Positions 31,151 to 38,547 of a DNA stretch of 43,119 bases are shown here, piece by piece. Each line of letters starts with the position of its first letter. Within the stretch, counting starts at the first letter, position 1. Made by a program: the position numbers and the translations under genes. The DNA is from Clostridia bacterium (GTDB taxonomy: Bacteria > Bacillota > Clostridia > Oscillospirales > CAG-272): NCBI GenBank assembly GCA_017412045.1, contig JAFQOX010000105.1, positions 1 to 43,119 of the forward strand. Direction: 5' to 3'. The notes under the pieces were generated by a model, which saw nothing but the letters and a program-made list of their open reading frames with translations, ran no database searches and was not told the origin of the DNA.

Positions 31151-32905
31151 ATGAATCTTATTGATCTTCAAAAGTCGGCAAACAACGGATGGAATACCTG
31201 GTATAACGAGAATATCCTCGCTCACGTTCTCCTTCCGTGGGGCTTTGCCATCCATCTGAGCTTCCGAAAAAAATCGAACGGAGATACCCTCCGTTCTTTA
31301 CTGATCAACAGAGACTCTCCCGTACGTCCCGACGTGAGAAGCGTTGACGGAAGCTATACCTGCTTGCGCATCCGCCACGGAAACGTTCCGATCAAAATAG
31401 AAAGCGCGGCAAAGGACGGCGAGCAGATCCTCATCGTCACGCCGGACGGATATTATTCCGATGATGAACTGCTCATCGTTGAAGCCGCGTTTCTCTGGGG
31501 GCGCGACGGCACGCTGACCAAGGAAAACGGCAGACTCGGTGCGATCTGCCCCGACGGAAAACGCATCCGGCTCTATTCCAATACGGCGCCCTATGATTTT
31601 TATTTGCCGGAGCTGACGTCGCCCGCCATGTTTTTCACGATGAACGCGCCGATCGTGATTTCGACCTTTCCCTGCACGACCTCGGAGGCGTGCAGCAGCG
31701 TGGGGGAGTCTCGCGACGCGGTTCTTGACGAATCGCAAAGGTACGGCGAGCACGCGGAAGCGTATCGCGCCATGACAAGCTGTCTGGGATGGAATACGGT
31801 CTACGATCCCATCAAGCAACGCGTGTGCACGCCCGTAACGAGAAATTGGAACCGGGGAAAGCCCATCAATCTCTTCTGTTGGGATACCTTTTTCGGCGCG
31901 CTCATGCTCTCCTTGGAAAACGGAAAATTCTGCAAGCTCAATCTCAAAGCGATCTTTGACGAAATGACCGCCGACGGGATGATACCGAACGCGTCGGGCT
32001 CCCGCCATTCCCAACCGCCGGTCGGCTCTATGGTGGCGGAGGAAATCTATAAGAAAAACGGGGATACCGAGCTTTTGCATGAAATATACCCGTATCTTCT
32101 CCGCTGGAATACGTGGTATTATGAAAACCGTATGACGGAGGAGGGGTATCTGTGTTGGGGTACGGGCTCTTACGGAACAGGAAAGGAAAACCTTTTCGGC
32201 GCGAAATGCGAATCCGGAATGGATAACTCCCCTATTTTCGACGATGCGGTATACGATGAACGGAGCGGGCTCTGTATGATCGCCGACGTCGGTCTTTCGG
32301 GGCTTTTCATCAAGGATTGCCGCGCCTTGATTGCGCTCTCCGAGATTCTCGGATATACGGAAAACATCGGAAATCTGGAATTGCGCATGGAACGCGCGCA
32401 AAAAGCGCTCGACACGCTATGGAATGAAGCGGACGGCATTTTTGAAAATCTGGATCTCACGACAGGCAAGCCCGTCAACCGTCTTTCGCCGTTTCATTTC
32501 TTCAGCCTGTTTTCTCCCGCTATCACCGAGGCGCAGAAAAAAGCGATCGTGGAAAAGCATCTTTTGAATGAAGCGGAATTCTGGGGTGAATACGTGCTTC
32601 CCTCCGTCAGCAAAAACGACTATGCTTTCCACGAGCAGCATTATTGGCGCGGACGCATTTGGGGACCGCTCAACGCCATCGTCTACTATGCGTTGAAGGA
32701 TGCCTGTTTTTGCAGAGAAGCCAAGCTTCTCGCGGAAAAAAGCGAAAAAATGATGCTCCGCGTATGGGAAAAAGAACACCGCATCTATGAAAATTACGGC
32801 GCGGTCGACGGTCTGGGCGATAGCGCGCGCCAAAGCGATGCCTTCTATCATTGGGGCGGTCTGCTCGGCTATATTGCCATTGACGCAGACTGCAATTTCG
32901 AATGA
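31151..32905 (+). CDS. GH63-like alpha-glycosidase
   Basis: The 584-residue protein carries an N-terminal beta-sandwich (about 1-190) and an (alpha/alpha)6 barrel. Barrel landmarks are LFCWDTFFGALM (D245, likely general acid region), GMDNSPIFDDA, YWRGRIWGPLNAIVYYAL (W504) and ENYGAVDGLGDSA, the order seen in GH63 enzymes such as mannosylglycerate hydrolase and processing glucosidase. The true substrate is unknown. No signal peptide, so cytoplasmic. The ribosome binding site before ATG 31151 is weak (GTGAG). It is divergent from the GH20-like/AGE operon and probably co-regulated with it. Confidence 0.85.
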   Translation: MNLIDLQKSANNGWNTWYNENILAHVLLPWGFAIHLSFRKKSNGDTLRSLLINRDSPVRPDVRSVDGSYTCLRIRHGNVPIKIESAAKDGEQILIVTPDGYYSDDELLIVEAAFLWGRDGTLTKENGRLGAICPDGKRIRLYSNTAPYDFYLPELTSPAMFFTMNAPIVISTFPCTTSEACSSVGESRDAVLDESQRYGEHAEAYRAMTSCLGWNTVYDPIKQRVCTPVTRNWNRGKPINLFCWDTFFGALMLSLENGKFCKLNLKAIFDEMTADGMIPNASGSRHSQPPVGSMVAEEIYKKNGDTELLHEIYPYLLRWNTWYYENRMTEEGYLCWGTGSYGTGKENLFGAKCESGMDNSPIFDDAVYDERSGLCMIADVGLSGLFIKDCRALIALSEILGYTENIGNLELRMERAQKALDTLWNEADGIFENLDLTTGKPVNRLSPFHFFSLFSPAITEAQKKAIVEKHLLNEAEFWGEYVLPSVSKNDYAFHEQHYWRGRIWGPLNAIVYYALKDACFCREAKLLAEKSEKMMLRVWEKEHRIYENYGAVDGLGDSARQSDAFYHWGGLLGYIAIDADCNFE

Positions 32906-32957
32906 CGCAAGGCGAAAACGATCTATTTTTCAAGGTCTCCGTTTGCGTCTTTTTTTC
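32904..32957 (+). terminator. Possible terminator after the GH63-like gene
   Basis: GACGCAA and TTGCGTC pair over seven bases and are followed by eight T, but the loop is over 30 nt and the hairpin overlaps the 3' end of the convergent gene. Weak evidence. Confidence 0.4.
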
Positions 32958-33990
32958 TGAGAGAGAACGTATAGTGCTTGAAAACGGATTCTTGACCGAG
33001 TCCCACCGCCAAGGTGTCCCAGCGCCCGGATGAGCATAACGCGGAATCGGGAAAACGGATCGATCTGCCGTTGGTTTTGAACAATACGCCGAGCAAGCGC
33101 CCGCCGCCGATCATCGCCATATTGACGGTGGGCGTGCGTTTTGTCCTTTCTGTTTCCAAGACGTCCTCGTCGCAGTAAGGATAGCTTACGTAATGACGGT
33201 ACTCCAGGCAAAGGGAATGATTGCCAAGCGTATCGAAAAGCATCTTGACCGTCTCTCTGTCGGCGGTCACCTTTCTGACGGCTGTTTCCTCTCCCGCAAA
33301 TACGACGGGCTCGCCATCCGACGGCTCGCACAGCTCGTAAACCGTTTTGGGCGCGTATGGATCTGCCAAGAGGCTGTCGTCGTCCTTCCCATCCTCGCAC
33401 ATACCGTTTGCGTATTCAATGCGGCGGGCAAGGATCCTGCCGTCGTTAAAAAAGCAACGCTGAACGGTATCGTTGCCCTGCAAGATCTGACAGAAGCCGT
33501 GGAAATTACCGTTTGCATTTTTGTGACCGAATATCTTCACGTCCTCAGAACCGACGGAAACGGTTTCTTCCGCATAGCCGTAATCGTTCTCAAGACCAAG
33601 CTCTTCTACGTTCAGTTTATCGGAAAAACAGGTAAAGCCCATAGCGAATCGAAGTGCTTCATATGCGCGCTGATTTCCGATTCTTCCCCACATATCGGTG
33701 TGGATGTCGTGTCCTGATGCGGCGTATGCAACCTCGGCAGTTTTGGCATCCTCCAGATACCGCATAAAATATCGGTAGGAATCCGTCCCGAAATCCAGAT
33801 AGTGATTCATTTGGGATAAATATTTTGAAAGCTCTGCATTTTCGGAAAAGGTATGCCGAAGCGCTTTTGCATTGACGAATTCCTCAAAAGGCATCTGGAG
33901 AAACTGTTTTCTGAGATGCGCCATTGCTTCGGCAGCCAATTGGTAATGATCGCTCGTCCTGTATAAGGGTGCCGTTAATTTTTCAATCAT
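32923..33990 (-). CDS. Uncharacterised protein, third gene of the radical SAM operon
   Basis: I do not recognise this 355-residue protein. It has no membrane segment and no signal peptide. The first 100 residues are mostly helical; the middle has a conserved-looking stretch GRIGNQRAYEALRFAMGF; the C-terminal half looks beta-rich, with VNMAMIGGGRLLGVLFKTNG. No catalytic motif stands out. GAGGAGA lies five bases before ATG 33990. It begins 28 bp after the FVTNSSSTSF protein, and all three genes share the direction and the upstream promoter at 35699-35727, so it is probably co-expressed with the radical SAM enzyme. Confidence 0.75.
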   Translation of the reverse strand: MIEKLTAPLYRTSDHYQLAAEAMAHLRKQFLQMPFEEFVNAKALRHTFSENAELSKYLSQMNHYLDFGTDSYRYFMRYLEDAKTAEVAYAASGHDIHTDMWGRIGNQRAYEALRFAMGFTCFSDKLNVEELGLENDYGYAEETVSVGSEDVKIFGHKNANGNFHGFCQILQGNDTVQRCFFNDGRILARRIEYANGMCEDGKDDDSLLADPYAPKTVYELCEPSDGEPVVFAGEETAVRKVTADRETVKMLFDTLGNHSLCLEYRHYVSYPYCDEDVLETERTKRTPTVNMAMIGGGRLLGVLFKTNGRSIRFPDSALCSSGRWDTLAVGLGQESVFKHYTFSLRKKDANGDLEK

Positions 33991-34018
33991 GCTATTCTCC
34001 TCGCTTTCCCATGATCAA

Positions 34019-34567
34019 TCAGAAGAACGCATCCGGCGTTTCTTCATAGACGACGGTGCATTCCCCCAAGTCCGTAAAACGGAATTCGCCGCAAACGTGT
34101 GCCTGATAGTTGCGGCCGCTTTCTTTACCGATATATTCTTTCGTTTTTAAACGGTACGTATAGGTTCTGGAATGATGGTCAAAATTGATTTCCGTGCCGG
34201 AAACCGTGATCGAATCGATCCGGTCCATGCTCTCGATGTTTTTGCGGATACGGTTGAAAAATATGTATTTTTCCTTCAATTTGACTCTTGTTTCATCATC
34301 CGGATTCACATATGGATTACGGTATCCGTAAGCACTCAGACCACGGTTCAGCAATCGGATCAGCTCATCCACGCTTTCGGCGCACCCTAACTGCTTCGGG
34401 CTGACTCTCATGCAAAGACCGCCGTACGGCGCTTTCGAAATTCCGAAGGCTGTCATATCGCTCTCAGCGCGAAACCAGACGCTTTCACGATTGGTCAGTC
34501 TGATCGTGATTTTTAAAGTAAAGCTGGTGCTGCTCGAGTTGGTTACGAAATCCGTTCTGATCTTCAT
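34019..34567 (-). CDS. Protein with Ser-rich FVTNSSSTSF N-terminus next to a radical SAM gene
   Basis: The 182-residue protein begins MKIRTDFVTNSSSTSFTLKI. This N-terminal phrase recurs as the start of otherwise unlike small proteins in Clostridia and archaea; I cannot name the family. The rest is a mixed alpha/beta protein with two cysteines in LCMRVSPKQLGC. ATG 34567 is chosen because AAAGGAGC lies six bases upstream; the longer frame before it overlaps the radical SAM gene. It starts 13 bp behind that gene, so translation is closely linked. It may be the partner or the substrate of the radical SAM enzyme; this is a hypothesis from position and the conserved Ser-rich start. Confidence 0.75.
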   Translation of the reverse strand: MKIRTDFVTNSSSTSFTLKITIRLTNRESVWFRAESDMTAFGISKAPYGGLCMRVSPKQLGCAESVDELIRLLNRGLSAYGYRNPYVNPDDETRVKLKEKYIFFNRIRKNIESMDRIDSITVSGTEINFDHHSRTYTYRLKTKEYIGKESGRNYQAHVCGEFRFTDLGECTVVYEETPDAFF

Positions 34568-34580
34568 ATGACAGCTCCTT

Positions 34581-35666
34581 TCATTTTGCGAGGCTTCTTT
34601 GATTGCTGTTGCAAAATACGATTTCCGGCATAAGCGGACAACCGCCCATGCAAAGCGCCCTCTTTTCGCAGTCGGGACACGCGCCGCGCATTTTATTTCT
34701 GAAGCGCTCAAACGGCTCGCTGTTCCAAGCCTCCGCAATACTCATTTCACGCAGGGAGACCTCGTAATGCTTCTGCTGATCGAAGGAGCAGGGAACCATC
34801 ATCATATCCGCGCCGATATAACAGCTGAACCGACCGCCTTCACAGGTGTCAAGCGATTCGGGCATAATGGATTTACAGAAATTGATTGCGCCGGGGACGT
34901 TACAGCTGTCCATACCGACCTTGAACGTATGGGGGCGATCCACCTGAGCAAAAAATTCCGCCACTCTCGGATCGTCAGGCGAAAGCATATTGGCTTTCGT
35001 TCCTTGTCCCGCCGGCTTATGCAGGAGAAAGATCACTGCGTTGATGCCTGTCGGGAAATCGTTGTTTTTCAAGCGTTCGATGGCTTCGTCGATGCTGTTC
35101 TTGCCGAGAACGTAGTGAATATTGGTCTTGACGCCCGCTTCCAGAAGCATACGGATTGCGTTCAGCGTATATTCGCTTCTGTACCAGCTGACTGCCACTG
35201 CGCCGCAGTATTTCTTGCAGAGTGCCGCAATTTCGGGCGTCATGTCGTAGCCCGAAGTCGTGAAATTGGGTACGAGAATATTTTCACGGCAGATTTTAAG
35301 AATTTCTTCAAAATGCTCATGTTGGTCGGGATCGCCTCTGCCGCCGAGCGCAAACTGATTGCATTTGCCCTTGGATTGTTCAGCGATCCATCGGAAATCA
35401 TCCACCGTCATATTCGGCTGTTCCATGAAAAGACCGCTCTGGTAACAACCGATGCCCGCCTTGGCACACAGCCCCGTTTTTCCGTGAATACAATGTCCCA
35501 TGATTCCCACGTCGATCAGATGGGGATAGGATGCCATAAATGGATCTACTCCCGTATCTCTCCCGTTTTCATCCAGCACGCCCGTGCGGACGTACGCGCC
35601 CGTCTTTGTGTCGAATGCGGATCGAAAACGGTATTTTTTATCGTAAATGATATAACGCACGATCAT
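34581..35666 (-). CDS. Radical SAM/SPASM-domain protein with unusual cluster motif
   Basis: The 361-residue enzyme has an N-terminal cluster motif C59-x7-C67-x6-C74 in GHCIHGKTGLCAKAGIGCYQ instead of the classical Cx3Cx2C, followed by a SAM-binding GGRGDPD (residues 108-114). The C-terminal SPASM domain is complete: C275, C282, C293, then C330-x2-C333-x5-C339-x3-C343 and C352, which would bind two auxiliary Fe-S clusters. SPASM enzymes usually modify peptides or proteins. ATG 35666 and GTG 35669 are both possible starts; GGGGA precedes them. It leads an operon with two unknown proteins and has its own TTGACC-17-TATAAT promoter. Confidence 0.85.
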   Translation of the reverse strand: MIVRYIIYDKKYRFRSAFDTKTGAYVRTGVLDENGRDTGVDPFMASYPHLIDVGIMGHCIHGKTGLCAKAGIGCYQSGLFMEQPNMTVDDFRWIAEQSKGKCNQFALGGRGDPDQHEHFEEILKICRENILVPNFTTSGYDMTPEIAALCKKYCGAVAVSWYRSEYTLNAIRMLLEAGVKTNIHYVLGKNSIDEAIERLKNNDFPTGINAVIFLLHKPAGQGTKANMLSPDDPRVAEFFAQVDRPHTFKVGMDSCNVPGAINFCKSIMPESLDTCEGGRFSCYIGADMMMVPCSFDQQKHYEVSLREMSIAEAWNSEPFERFRNKMRGACPDCEKRALCMGGCPLMPEIVFCNSNQRSLAK

Positions 35667-35698
35667 CACCTCGTTTCCCCATTATTTCCGTTATTTTT

Positions 35699-35727
35699 AT
35701 TATACCATATATATGCCGTTCGGTCAA
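35699..35727 (-). promoter_or_regulatory. Promoter of the radical SAM operon
   Basis: On the minus strand TTGACC (35727-35722), 17 nt and TATAAT (35704-35699), 33 bp before the start codon. Confidence 0.75.
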
Positions 35728-35791
35728 TAATTTCATCAATCTTCGGAATGGACTCACGCATAAAATTTTTTGTTTGAAATTTTCAAAACGA

Positions 35792-35820
35792 TTGCAAAGC
35801 CTCGCGGATCATGGTATAAT
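35792..35820 (+). promoter_or_regulatory. Promoter of the VUT/SDR operon
   Basis: TTGCAA (35792-35797), 17 nt and TATAAT (35815-35820), 35 bp before the start codon; divergent from the radical SAM promoter. Confidence 0.8.
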
Positions 35821-35855
35821 AACAAGAAAATCCACAAAAACAAAGGAATAAAAAA

Positions 35856-36641
35856 ATGAAGCTCAAACAAAAACTCAGGAAGGAGAAGGAAGAAGCATCA
35901 ATTCTGCTGAAATCCATTCCTTCCATCATCGTCACGCTTTTCGTGGTCAGCGTCATCTGTATGAATCTGTTGGCAAATAAAACGCTGTATCAGAACGATT
36001 GGATCGCATTGGACGGCGGCATCCTGATCTCGTGGCTTTCCTTCATGTGCATGGATATCATCACCAAGCATTTCGGACCGAAGGCATCGAACAGTATTTC
36101 TCTTCTGGCGGTGATGATCAATTTGCTGACTTGCCTGATCTTTTTTACGGCGAGCGCGATTCCCTCGAATGCGAACGACTACAGCGCGTTTGACGGCATT
36201 TTCGGCGGGACGTGGTTCATTTTGCTGGGAAGCACGGTCGCTTTTCTGGCTTCCGCCGTCATCAATAATATGCTGAATTTCATGATCGGCAGAACCTTCC
36301 GGAGAAATCCGGACGGTAAGCTTGCGTACTGTATGCAGACCTATATTTCCACGTTTATCGGTCAGTTTCTCGACAATTTTATCTTTTCGCTGATCGTTTT
36401 CGTCGGCTTTGCGCCGATCTTCTGGGACGGCTTCTGCTGGAGCGTACTGCAATGCTTCTCCTGCGCGCTGACGGGCGCTCTGGCAGAGTTGATTATGGAA
36501 ATCTGCTTCTCACCCATCGGTTACCGCATCGTTTCCAAATGGAGAGCGGAGAACGTGGGCAGGGAGTATCTGGAATACGTCGGCAAAAGAAGACTTTCCG
36601 ACAACGCGACCTCAAAAGAAACAGACAGAAAGGCAAGGTAA
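35856..36641 (+). CDS. VUT-family (YhhQ-like) queuosine precursor transporter-like protein
   Basis: A 261-residue integral membrane protein with about six hydrophobic segments and the VUT pattern: LLANKTLYQ..., IVDGGILISWLSFMCMDIITKHFG-like early part (key words GGILISW and DIITKHFG), and TYISTFIGQFLDNFIF in the second half. Members such as YhhQ import queuosine precursors; others remain untested. AAAGGA lies six bases before ATG 35856. A charged tail of about 35 residues follows the last membrane segment. It overlaps nothing but is only four bases from the SDR gene, so the two are one unit. Confidence 0.85.
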   Translation: MKLKQKLRKEKEEASILLKSIPSIIVTLFVVSVICMNLLANKTLYQNDWIALDGGILISWLSFMCMDIITKHFGPKASNSISLLAVMINLLTCLIFFTASAIPSNANDYSAFDGIFGGTWFILLGSTVAFLASAVINNMLNFMIGRTFRRNPDGKLAYCMQTYISTFIGQFLDNFIFSLIVFVGFAPIFWDGFCWSVLQCFSCALTGALAELIMEICFSPIGYRIVSKWRAENVGREYLEYVGKRRLSDNATSKETDRKAR

Positions 36642-36645
36642 TTTC

Positions 36646-37299
36646 ATGAAAATTCTGATCACGGGAACCTCACAGGGCATTGGAGAGGCGATTGCGCGCC
36701 TCTTTCTGGAAAAGGGACATACGGTTCACGGCATCGACCGGAAAGAAGCAAGCATCTTTCATAAAAATTATACGCATACGCTTTGCGACGTACGCGACCG
36801 CGCGCATCTGCCCGAAATCGACGGCGTGGATATTCTGATCAACAATGCGGGCACGCAGAACGAGGACGACATCGAGATCAATCTGAAGGCGCTGATCGCC
36901 ATCACGGAAAAATACGGCGTACGCCGCGGCATCCGTTCCGTTCTGAACATCGGCTCAGCAAGCGCGCACACGGGCGCGGAATTTCCGGAATACTGCGCCA
37001 GTAAGGGCGGCGTGCTCGCCTATACGAAAAACGTAGCGATCCGCATTGCGCAATTTGGCGCGACCTGCAACAGCCTCGATCCGGGCGGCGTACTGACACC
37101 CCTGAACGAATGCGTGATGAACGACCCCATCCTTTGGGCGCAGATCATGGATGAAACGCCGCTGAAAAAGTGGGCGACACCCGAGGAGATCGCCGAATGG
37201 GCGTATTTTCTGACCGTTGTCAATACGTTCTGTACGGGACAGTGTATTCTCGTGGACGGCGGCGAATCCATCAATTATCACTTCGTCTGGAAGGATTGA
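36646..37299 (+). CDS. Short-chain dehydrogenase/reductase
   Basis: The 217-residue protein is a classical SDR: TGTSQGIG (residues 7-13) for NAD(P) binding, NNAG at 66-69, and catalytic S104, Y116 and K120 in the YCASKGG motif; VDGGESI near the end is also typical. It is a little shorter than usual (about 250 residues). The substrate is unknown. It starts four bases after the VUT gene, with AAGG inside that gene's end as ribosome binding site. A weak CCGT/ACGG hairpin follows at about 37339-37356. Confidence 0.9.
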   Translation: MKILITGTSQGIGEAIARLFLEKGHTVHGIDRKEASIFHKNYTHTLCDVRDRAHLPEIDGVDILINNAGTQNEDDIEINLKALIAITEKYGVRRGIRSVLNIGSASAHTGAEFPEYCASKGGVLAYTKNVAIRIAQFGATCNSLDPGGVLTPLNECVMNDPILWAQIMDETPLKKWATPEEIAEWAYFLTVVNTFCTGQCILVDGGESINYHFVWKD

Positions 37300-37369
37300 A
37301 AGGAAATCAAGAAAATGCTATTCCATTGCTCTTTCCTGCCGTTGCCAAAGACGGAATTTTGTGATATTG

Positions 37370-37482
37370 AAAAAAAGCGGGCAACGCCCGCTCGAAGTTG
37401 CTCGCTTATACAAGTTTGGCTTGTATCTCAACAATGCAAACGGCGAGGTTGATTTTGCGCAATTTCCTATGGAATAAAAAAA
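37370..37482 (-). repeat. Structured intergenic repeat, copy E (reverse)
   Basis: In reverse orientation it shows the T-tract, CATAGGAAATTGCGCAAAAT, CTCGC/GCGAG, a perfect ATACAAG/CTTGTAT inner stem and the final GCGGGC-GTT-GCCCGC hairpin with seven T. The inner stem differs in sequence from copies A and D but keeps pairing, which supports a selected fold. Confidence 0.9.
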
Positions 37483-37500
37483 GCTGCGTGTCGCTTTTGA

Positions 37501-37524
37501 GCAATTTCCTATACAATAAAAAAA
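37501..37524 (-). repeat. Partial repeat copy (5' module, reverse)
   Basis: In reverse, a seven-T tract, ATTG, then TATAGGAAATTGC: only the first module is present. It sits head-on upstream of copy E, with a short AAAAGC/GCTTTT hairpin between, again giving module-hairpin-T-tract-module order. Confidence 0.65.
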
Positions 37525-37544
37525 TCAGAGAGGACCTTTTATTG

Positions 37545-38480
37545 ATGAAGAAAAAAATAATTACGATTACAGTTATTTGCGTTGTCCTTATCGGACTGGG
37601 GGTGTTTATCGGTTTGCACCAATATTCCAAAAATAAGATCAGCTTTACGGTCAATGATACTTTGCCTGACGGAGAAGGGAAAACGGTGAAGGTCATTCTG
37701 CTCGGCGGACAGTCGAACGCTTCCGGTTGCAGCTTGGATGAATATTTGCAGAAAAAAGTATCTGCCGAAAAGTATGCCGAATATGAGAATGGCTACGATA
37801 ACGTCTACATCAATTATTTTGCATCCGGAACAAACGAATCAAAGGGGTTCGTTCAATGCGCTACCCGTCAGGGCGAGCAGGGTACGTGCTTCGGACCGGA
37901 GTTGGGTATTGCGGAGAAGCTCAATGAAATGTACCCGGACGAAATGTTCTTTGTTATCAAATACGCTTGGGGCGGAACAAATCTGTATGATCAGTGGCTA
38001 TCTCCTTCCGGCAGGGGAAAGACGGGTGAACAGTACCGGTCATTTGTGTCATTCGTTCAAACGAGCATCGAATATCTCGAATCCAAAAATTACGTTGTGG
38101 AGATTGAGGGTATGTGCTGGATGCAAGGGGAATCGGATTCATTATCGGAGGAAAATGCGACAGACTATAAAGTGAATCTGAGTCATTTTATCAAGGATAT
38201 CCGCAAAAAGTTTTCCCGCTATGCAGATGATGGCATTGCTTTTGTTGATGCCTATATTGCGGCAAATCCCACGTATTGGGTGTACTGTCATACTGTCAAT
38301 CAATCGAAAGAAGCAGTTGCCCGCTCTTCTTCCATGAATGTTGTCATCAATACCGTGACCGCAGGCTTGTCCTGTTCCTCGGAGCCTGAGGGCAATCCCG
38401 ATATTCCTCATTACGATTCACTCAGTCAGATTAAGTTGGGACATCTCTTTGCCGAAGAGATCGTAAAATTTTTTGAATAA
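37545..38480 (+). CDS. SGNH/SASA-type carbohydrate esterase, membrane-anchored
   Basis: A 311-residue protein with an N-terminal membrane anchor or signal peptide (residues 5-24, after MKKK) and an SGNH hydrolase domain of the sialate O-acetylesterase (SASA) type: GGQSN with nucleophile S57, a middle KYAWGGTNL block and EGMCWMQGESD. It should remove acetyl groups from carbohydrates outside the membrane. Start ATG 37545 is preferred because GAGAGGA lies 10 bases upstream and the anchor begins at once; the long open frame to 37398 runs through repeat copy E and is artificial. It is the only clearly exported carbohydrate enzyme in the window. Confidence 0.87.
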   Translation: MKKKIITITVICVVLIGLGVFIGLHQYSKNKISFTVNDTLPDGEGKTVKVILLGGQSNASGCSLDEYLQKKVSAEKYAEYENGYDNVYINYFASGTNESKGFVQCATRQGEQGTCFGPELGIAEKLNEMYPDEMFFVIKYAWGGTNLYDQWLSPSGRGKTGEQYRSFVSFVQTSIEYLESKNYVVEIEGMCWMQGESDSLSEENATDYKVNLSHFIKDIRKKFSRYADDGIAFVDAYIAANPTYWVYCHTVNQSKEAVARSSSMNVVINTVTAGLSCSSEPEGNPDIPHYDSLSQIKLGHLFAEEIVKFFE

Positions 38481-38487
38481 ATAGCGT

Positions 38488-38526
38488 AAAAAATCCATCC
38501 CGATTTTGACCGGGATGGATTTTTTC
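38488..38526. terminator. Bidirectional terminator between esterase and ABC genes
   Basis: ATCCATCCCG and CGGGATGGAT pair perfectly over 10 bp with A- and T-tracts on each side, serving the convergent esterase gene and ABC operon. Confidence 0.92.
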
Positions 38527-38547
38527 TTTTGGTATGATAGCGCCCGC

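Noticed and set aside
11-37524. The recurring repeats as a CRISPR array
   Set aside because: The copies are far apart, over 100 bp long, in both orientations and without regular spacers; no cas gene is present.
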